Origin: DATJGR01 sp032124855
Lineage (GTDB): Bacteria; Pseudomonadota; Gammaproteobacteria; Pseudomonadales; Azotimanducaceae
Reading direction: 5' to 3'
DNA length: 11,077 nt
Assembly (NCBI GenBank): GCA_032124855.1
Contig: JAQBCT010000236.1
Location: forward strand, 1 to 11,077
Positions 7,701-11,077 of the stretch are shown here, one piece after another. The stretch's first letter is position 1, and every line of letters begins with the position of its first letter. The position numbers and the translations under genes are program-made. Below the pieces are notes generated by a model, which was given only the letters and a program-made list of their open reading frames with translations, did not search any database and was not told the origin of the DNA.

Positions 7701-8230
7701 CGGAGCGCGGCAATCAGGTAGTAGCCGGACTCGTCGTGTCGACGCGAACCATGCGAAGCAAGAAAGGCGATACGCTCGCCTTCACGGTGCTCGACGATCG
7801 CAGCGGGCGCATCGAGCTTTCGGTATTCGCCGATGTTTACGAACAGCACAAGGCCAAGATATTCAAGGACGCGGTGCTGATCGTGGAAGGGGAGGTGCAG
7901 AGCGATGAGTATTCCGACGGGCTGAAGCTGCGCGTGAACCAGGTGCACACGATGGAGGAGGCGCGTCGCCGCTTTGCAGACTGTGTGCAGATCGACATCG
8001 GCGGCGGGCGCGTCAACGACGATCTGGCTGCCTGCTTGAAACGTCTGCTGGAGCCACACCGCCACGATGGCTGCCGCGTGGCGGTGATCTACCGCACATC
8101 GGAAGCCGAGGGTCGCCTGGTACTGGGCAGCGCATGGCGTGTCGCACCGACGGATGCGCTGCTGTCCTCGTTGCGCAACGAGTTTGGTGCCGACCAGGTG
8201 GGCCTGCACTACCGCCGCTCGGCCGCGTGA
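4751..8230 (+). CDS. dnaE: DNA polymerase III alpha subunit (replicative polymerase)
   Basis: DnaE is the catalytic subunit of the chromosomal replicase. The product has 1159 residues (E. coli 1160) and keeps E. coli numbering at key sites. The catalytic aspartates are D401 and D403 (MPDFDIDFC) and D555 (VKFDFLG), and the palm/finger motif GPGRGSGAGSL precedes them. The N-terminal PHP domain (HLRIHSEYSIADG, residues 7-19) has Arg in place of the second metal His, as in E. coli. This degenerate PHP predicts that proofreading comes from a separate epsilon subunit. After the fingers come the helix-hairpin-helix region and an OB fold (about 985-1065, VAGLVVSTRTMRSKKGDTLAF). The internal clamp-binding site, QADMF at 920-924 in E. 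coli, reads IDDLF (918-922) and lacks the key Gln. The start is ATG 4751; GTG 4745, overlapping the rnhB stop, is an alternative adding two residues. accA, the usual next gene, is absent. Confidence 0.98.
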   Translation: MTEPFVHLRIHSEYSIADGLIKVQGLAAQASALDMPAVAISDRANLFGLIKFYDACRSEGVKPLIGADLTFVDPGDESQTPYNCLVLAADEIGYRNIIALVSRTYQENVRKGTVERAWLVAHSDGVIMLSGAAKGDVGAALLRGDVARAKTCAAQWHEVFGDRYYVELQRTHRDNEDRYCRAAVDLAATLDLPVVATNDVCFLARDDFEAHETRVCIQEGRTLNDPRRPRRYSEEQYFKSAVEMNALFADIPEALHNALEIAKRCSVRIELGKYYLPDYPIPAGVHLGDYLASAARQGLGERLAQSARRAIELTAEQRDVYNARLDRELDTINQMGFAGYFLIVMEFVNWAKRQQIPVGPGRGSGAGSLVAYSLGITNVDPLGYDLLFERLLNPERVSMPDFDIDFCTVGRDAVIAHVAEHYGHDRVSQIATFGTMAAKAVVRDVARVQGKPYGLADRLSKLIPFEVGMTLQRAMAETAELREFVAANDEVGEIMDMAYKLEGIVRNVGKHAGGVVIAPSKLTDFVPLYMDDASGSLVSQFDKDDVERAGLVKFDFLGLKTLTIIDWTVASINDAPDAKTQPLDIADIPLDDPLVFDLLKNAETTAVFQFESRGMRDLLKQAKPDRFEDIIALTALFRPGPMDLIPDFVRRKHGQERVDYLDPRLEPILSPTYGIMVYQEQVMQIAQVIAGYSLGAADLLRRAMGKKKVEEMAQQRDIFKAGALANGVAADKAEQLFSQMEKFAGYGFNKCHAAPYALISYQTAWLKAHHPERFMSAVLSADMQHTDKIVMLVEEVRRAGLRLDSPDINVSRFRFSVRDARIVYGLGAIRGVGEGPVAAICASRAAAGPFRDLYDFCLRIDSRKANRRVVEALIRAGAMDAFAQVAESVDAVRCRLLAELDAALHGAEQDAHNAASGIDDLFGGPSAVQADLRISQTVQHVWTRRERLDAEKEALGLYLTGHPIDDYLDEIRDFCPIRIAELKAERGNQVVAGLVVSTRTMRSKKGDTLAFTVLDDRSGRIELSVFADVYEQHKAKIFKDAVLIVEGEVQSDEYSDGLKLRVNQVHTMEEARRRFADCVQIDIGGGRVNDDLAACLKRLLEPHRHDGCRVAVIYRTSEAEGRLVLGSAWRVAPTDALLSSLRNEFGADQVGLHYRRSAA

Positions 8231-9555
8231 ATTCCCACAAGACCATCGAAGCCGCGGTGTCCACGGCGCTCGCGTCGTATCGCGGGCGTGTTGTCGTCGG
8301 ATTCTCAGGCGGGCTGGATTCTTCGGTGTTGCTCTACGCCGCGGCGCAGGCGCTCGGTGACTCGCAGCGATTGCTGGCATTGCATATCAACCACGGCTTG
8401 AACGCACGCGCACACGAGTGGCAGCGCCATTGTCAATCCGTTGGGGACCAGCTGGGCATCGGTGTTTGTATCCGGGCCGTTTCCGTCGCCTCCGGTGGCA
8501 GCGTTGAAGGCGCGGCGCGCCAGGCCCGCTACGCCGCATTCGAGGCGCTGCTCGGGGCGGGGGATGTACTGCTGCTCGGGCATCATCTCGATGACCAGGC
8601 CGAAACCGTGTTGTGGCGACTCCTGCGCGGTGGCGCTGACCATGCGCTGGCGGGCATTCCGTCCAGTCGCCGTATCGGCGCGGCAACGCTTCTGCGGCCG
8701 CTGCTTGGATTTACCCGGTCCGAGTTATACGCGTGGGCTGCAGCGCAAAAAATCGAGTGGATCGAAGACGACAGCAACGCGGCGATCGACGCCGACCGCA
8801 ACTATCTGCGCCGCGCCGTGCTTCCAGCGCTGCGCGAGCGCTGGCCCGACGTCGCACAGCGCCTGGCACGTGCGGCGCAACGCTCTGACGCCGCCGCGCT
8901 GCACGTGCACGCGGCGCTGGATCGTCAACTCGAGGAGGCAGTGGATGCATCCGGCGCACTCGCTGTGGCGCCGCTGCGTGCGGGCAGTTCGAGCGAGCCG
9001 CTGGTGCGACGCTGGTTGGCGCGGGCAGGCGTCCAAGGGGTTCGCGGATCGGCGCTCAAGGAAATTCTGCACCAGGCGTGTGCGCCACCGGATCGGATGC
9101 CTTTCGTTGCGGTTAGTGACGTGCTCGGTGTCCGCCGCTATCAGGATCGGTTGTATCTCACCGAACACGGCAGTGCAGATTTCTCGGCGATCGAATGGTT
9201 GCTCGGTGAGCGATTGACACTCCCGGGAGGGTGCTTGATCAGCACACGCATGCCAGGCGTTGTCGATGGCGCCGCTGACGCCGGTCTCGACGCCACGACG
9301 CAACGGGTGTGGGTGCGGCCGCGCCGTGGCGGCGACAGGTTGCGCCTGCCCGGCGGCCGCGGCTCGCGCACGGTCAAACGCTTGCTGCAGGAAGCGCGCG
9401 TTCCGCCATGGCAACGCGTTCACTATCCGCTGCTCTATGTGGGGCAACAGCTTGCAGTGGTGCCCGGAATTGCGGTGGACGCCGCGTTTGCAGATACGTC
9501 AGCTGCGGCGTGGCGCGTTGAGTGGCAACCGCGTCCGAACGATGCGATTGCATGA
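8227..9555 (+). CDS. tilS: tRNA(Ile)-lysidine synthase TilS
   Basis: TilS uses ATP and lysine to convert the wobble cytidine of tRNA-Ile2 (CAU anticodon) to lysidine. This makes it read AUA and be charged with Ile; the function is essential. With start GTG 8227 the product has 442 residues (E. coli 432). The N-terminal PP-loop ATPase domain shows SGGLDSS (27-33), LHINHGLN, GHHLDDQAET (118-127), RGGADHALAGI and WIEDDSN (178-184), then RNYLRR. The C-terminal tRNA-binding domain appears at about 361-395 (VWVRPRRGGDRLRLPGG) and ends with LLYVGQQLAVVPGIAVD. The frame is open upstream to 8134 inside dnaE, but homology begins only after GTG 8227. This GTG overlaps the dnaE stop as GTGA with no Shine-Dalgarno, so translation probably depends on termination-reinitiation from dnaE. 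Confidence 0.95.
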   Translation: MNSHKTIEAAVSTALASYRGRVVVGFSGGLDSSVLLYAAAQALGDSQRLLALHINHGLNARAHEWQRHCQSVGDQLGIGVCIRAVSVASGGSVEGAARQARYAAFEALLGAGDVLLLGHHLDDQAETVLWRLLRGGADHALAGIPSSRRIGAATLLRPLLGFTRSELYAWAAAQKIEWIEDDSNAAIDADRNYLRRAVLPALRERWPDVAQRLARAAQRSDAAALHVHAALDRQLEEAVDASGALAVAPLRAGSSSEPLVRRWLARAGVQGVRGSALKEILHQACAPPDRMPFVAVSDVLGVRRYQDRLYLTEHGSADFSAIEWLLGERLTLPGGCLISTRMPGVVDGAADAGLDATTQRVWVRPRRGGDRLRLPGGRGSRTVKRLLQEARVPPWQRVHYPLLYVGQQLAVVPGIAVDAAFADTSAAAWRVEWQPRPNDAIA

Positions 9556-9573
9556 CTCGCCGCGTGCGTTTCA

Positions 9574-9602
9574 TTGTGCTGGAAGGGGCCTTTTGTTAGT
9601 CT
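9574..9602 (+). promoter_or_regulatory. Possible sigma-70-type promoter for pyrG
   Basis: TTGTGC (9574-9579) and TAGTCT (9597-9602) are separated by exactly 17 nt. Each matches only about 3 of 6 consensus bases, so this is weak. It is the best candidate in the 114-nt gap. It would place transcription start near 9608-9611, within or at the end of the C7 tract. Confidence 0.3.
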
Positions 9603-9603
9603 G

Positions 9604-9662
9604 CCCCCCCATCTTGCGCGCATCGCCTGCTTCCCGCGCTGCGCGCACCCACAGCAAGATGG
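9604..9662 (+). promoter_or_regulatory. pyrG leader: C7 tract plus long inverted repeat covering the ribosome-binding site
   Basis: Seven consecutive C (9604-9610) lead into CCATCTTGC (9609-9617), which pairs perfectly over 9 bp with GCAAGATGG (9654-9662). Inside this, two copies of the self-complementary TGCGCGCA (9615-9622 and 9640-9647) can pair with each other, so a shorter alternative stem exists. The 3' arm contains AAGATGG (9656-9662), the only Shine-Dalgarno-like sequence, 7 nt before the pyrG ATG. Folding would therefore hide it. The layout resembles CTP-sensing leaders of pyrimidine genes; the mechanism here is inferred only. Confidence 0.5.
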
Positions 9663-9669
9663 CACACTC

Positions 9670-11077
9670 ATGACGCGTTACATATTTGTCACTGGTGGTG
9701 TGGTTTCGTCCCTTGGCAAGGGCATCCTCACCGCCTCGCTCGCTGCTGTGCTCGAGGCGCGCAACCTCAAGATCAACATCGTCAAGATGGATCCGTACAT
9801 CAACGTGGATCCGGGCACGATGAGTCCATTCCAGCACGGCGAGGTCTATGTCACTGCCGATGGTGCCGAGACGGATCTCGACCTTGGCTACTACGAGCGA
9901 TTCCTGCGAACGCGCATGTCACGCATCAACAACTTCACCACCGGCTCGATCTACGCCGAGGTTATCCGCAAGGAGCGCCGCGGCGACTATCTGGGCGGCA
10001 CCGTGCAGGTGATCCCGCATATCACCGACGAGATCAAACGGCGCATCCGACTCGCGGGTGAAGGCTACGATATCGTCATCGTCGAGATTGGCGGCACGAT
10101 CGGCGATATCGAATCGCAACCGTTTCTCGAAGGCATCCGGCAATTGCGCCTGGAAGTCGGCGGCGCACGTACAAAGTTCATTCATTTGACGCTGGTGCCC
10201 TATATTCCAAGCGCCGGCGAGATCAAAACCAAGCCGACGCAGCACTCGGTCAAGGAGATGCGCTCCATCGGCCTGCAACCCGACGTGCTCGCGTGTCGAT
10301 CCGACCGACCCATCCCCAAGTCGTTGCGCAGCAAGATCGCGTTGTTCACCAACGTCGAGGAACGCGCGGTGATCTCGGTGCCCGATGCGCCGTCGATCTA
10401 CCAGGTGCCCGCCATGCTGCACGAGCAGAAACTCGACGCGCTGGTGGTGGAGAAATTTGGCCTGGAATGTCCCGAAGCGGATTTGTCCGAGTGGCACCGC
10501 GTCGTTGATGCCCAGTTGCATCCCGAGCACCGCGTACGCATCGCCATCGTGGGTAAATATCTGGATCTGCTCGATGCCTACAAATCGCTCAACGAAGCGG
10601 TGGTGCATGCTGGCATTCAGACGCTCACCAAAGTAGACATCCGCTATATCGATGCCGAAGATCTCGAGACCAACGGCACTGCGGTGCTCGAAGAGGTGGA
10701 GGCCATTCTGGTGCCGGGTGGCTTTGGTCAGCGCGGCTTCGAGGGCAAAATCAAGGCCGCGCAGTACGCGCGCGAGAACAAGGTCCCTTATCTGGGAATC
10801 TGCTACGGCCTGCATGCCGCCGTGATCGACTTCGCGCGGCACGTCGTGGGCCTGCCTGATGCGCATTCCACCGAGATCAATCCCAATTCGCCGCACCCGG
10901 TGATCGCATTGATCACCGAGTGGGTGGAGCGCGATGGCAGCAGCGCGCAACGCTCAGCCAACGGCGATCTGGGCGGCACGATGCGCCTCGGCGAACAGGC
11001 CTGCAATCTCACCAGCAACTCACGCGCGCGCGCGATCTACGCGGCGGACGTGGTGCACGAGCGGCATCGGCATCGCT
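9670..11077 (+). CDS. pyrG: CTP synthase PyrG (3' truncated by window edge)
   Basis: PyrG amidates UTP to CTP using ATP and glutamine, the last step of pyrimidine nucleotide synthesis. 469 codons are visible of about 545; the frame is open to the edge. The N-terminal synthase (amidoligase) domain is intact, with VTGGVVSSLGKG (P-loop, 7-18), DPYINVDPGTMSP, DGAETDLDLG, VEIGGTIGDIES and TKPTQHSVKE. The C-terminal class I glutamine amidotransferase domain starts near VGKY (294-297), with the oxyanion motif PGGFG (349-353) and nucleophile Cys378. The nucleophile motif reads GICYGLH rather than the usual GIC-x-GMQ, so the conserved Gln is His382. The downstream HPEF catalytic motif is outside the window. 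The start is ATG 9670, agreeing with the family N-terminus (MTRYIFVTGG). It lies 114 nt after tilS, enough for its own promoter. Confidence 0.98.
   Translation, partial: MTRYIFVTGGVVSSLGKGILTASLAAVLEARNLKINIVKMDPYINVDPGTMSPFQHGEVYVTADGAETDLDLGYYERFLRTRMSRINNFTTGSIYAEVIRKERRGDYLGGTVQVIPHITDEIKRRIRLAGEGYDIVIVEIGGTIGDIESQPFLEGIRQLRLEVGGARTKFIHLTLVPYIPSAGEIKTKPTQHSVKEMRSIGLQPDVLACRSDRPIPKSLRSKIALFTNVEERAVISVPDAPSIYQVPAMLHEQKLDALVVEKFGLECPEADLSEWHRVVDAQLHPEHRVRIAIVGKYLDLLDAYKSLNEAVVHAGIQTLTKVDIRYIDAEDLETNGTAVLEEVEAILVPGGFGQRGFEGKIKAAQYARENKVPYLGICYGLHAAVIDFARHVVGLPDAHSTEINPNSPHPVIALITEWVERDGSSAQRSANGDLGGTMRLGEQACNLTSNSRARAIYAADVVHERHRHR

Noticed and set aside
8134..8226. Upstream extension of tilS inside dnaE
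   Set aside because: The extra residues have no family similarity and are the off-frame reading of the conserved dnaE end.
5645..8380. Long open frames on the minus strand opposite dnaE (5645-7060 and 7085-8380)
   Set aside because: They are antisense to a fully conserved dnaE, show no recognisable family, and are expected from GC-rich codon bias.
9583..9594. AAGGGGCCTTTT as a tilS terminator
   Set aside because: The palindrome leaves only a 2-nt loop and 4-bp arms; too weak to call.
9919..10950. 343-codon minus-strand open frame opposite pyrG
   Set aside because: It lies wholly antisense to the intact pyrG frame and its His/Asp/Leu-rich translation looks like a shadow of conserved codons.

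Overview
The window is a compact, single-strand (+) chromosomal housekeeping cluster, GC-rich by eye, and matches the classical gammaproteobacterial envelope, fatty-acid and replication locus. Gene order is 3' end of rseP, bamA, skp(ompH), fabZ, rnhB, dnaE, tilS, 5' part of pyrG. The rnhB-dnaE linkage followed by tilS-pyrG fits a non-enteric gammaproteobacterium. FabZ starting MMDLKEI looks more like the Pseudomonas/Xanthomonas type than the enteric type. The exact lineage cannot be fixed from the sequence alone.

Layout: 2-646 is the C-terminal half of the RseP site-2 protease. 663-2993 is BamA, with a TTG start chosen by its Shine-Dalgarno. 3067-3573 is the periplasmic chaperone Skp. 3580-3607 is a near-perfect inverted repeat. 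3641-4078 is FabZ, 4122-4748 is RNase HII, 4751-8230 is the DNA polymerase III alpha subunit, and 8227-9555 is TilS, overlapping dnaE by 4 nt. 9556-9669 is a 114-nt leader with a possible promoter, a C7 tract and a long inverted repeat. 9670 to the window end is PyrG, cut off at residue 469. No stretch longer than 300 bases lacks a gene. I see no RNA gene, mobile element or CRISPR.

How the genes work together: RseP (envelope stress proteolysis), BamA and Skp make and guard the outer membrane. FabZ feeds fatty-acid synthesis. RNase HII and DnaE serve DNA replication and repair. TilS modifies tRNA-Ile, and PyrG makes CTP.

The most notable feature is what is missing. In the standard order, lpxD lies between skp and fabZ, lpxA-lpxB lie between fabZ and rnhB, and accA lies between dnaE and tilS. 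Here all three lipid A acyltransferase/synthase genes are absent from two separate junctions, while the non-lipid-A gene fabZ between them is kept. This suggests either relocation or loss of lipid A synthesis. Other points worth checking are a possible pyrimidine-sensing leader of pyrG, a Gln-to-His change in the PyrG glutaminase nucleophile motif, and a deviant internal clamp-binding motif in DnaE.
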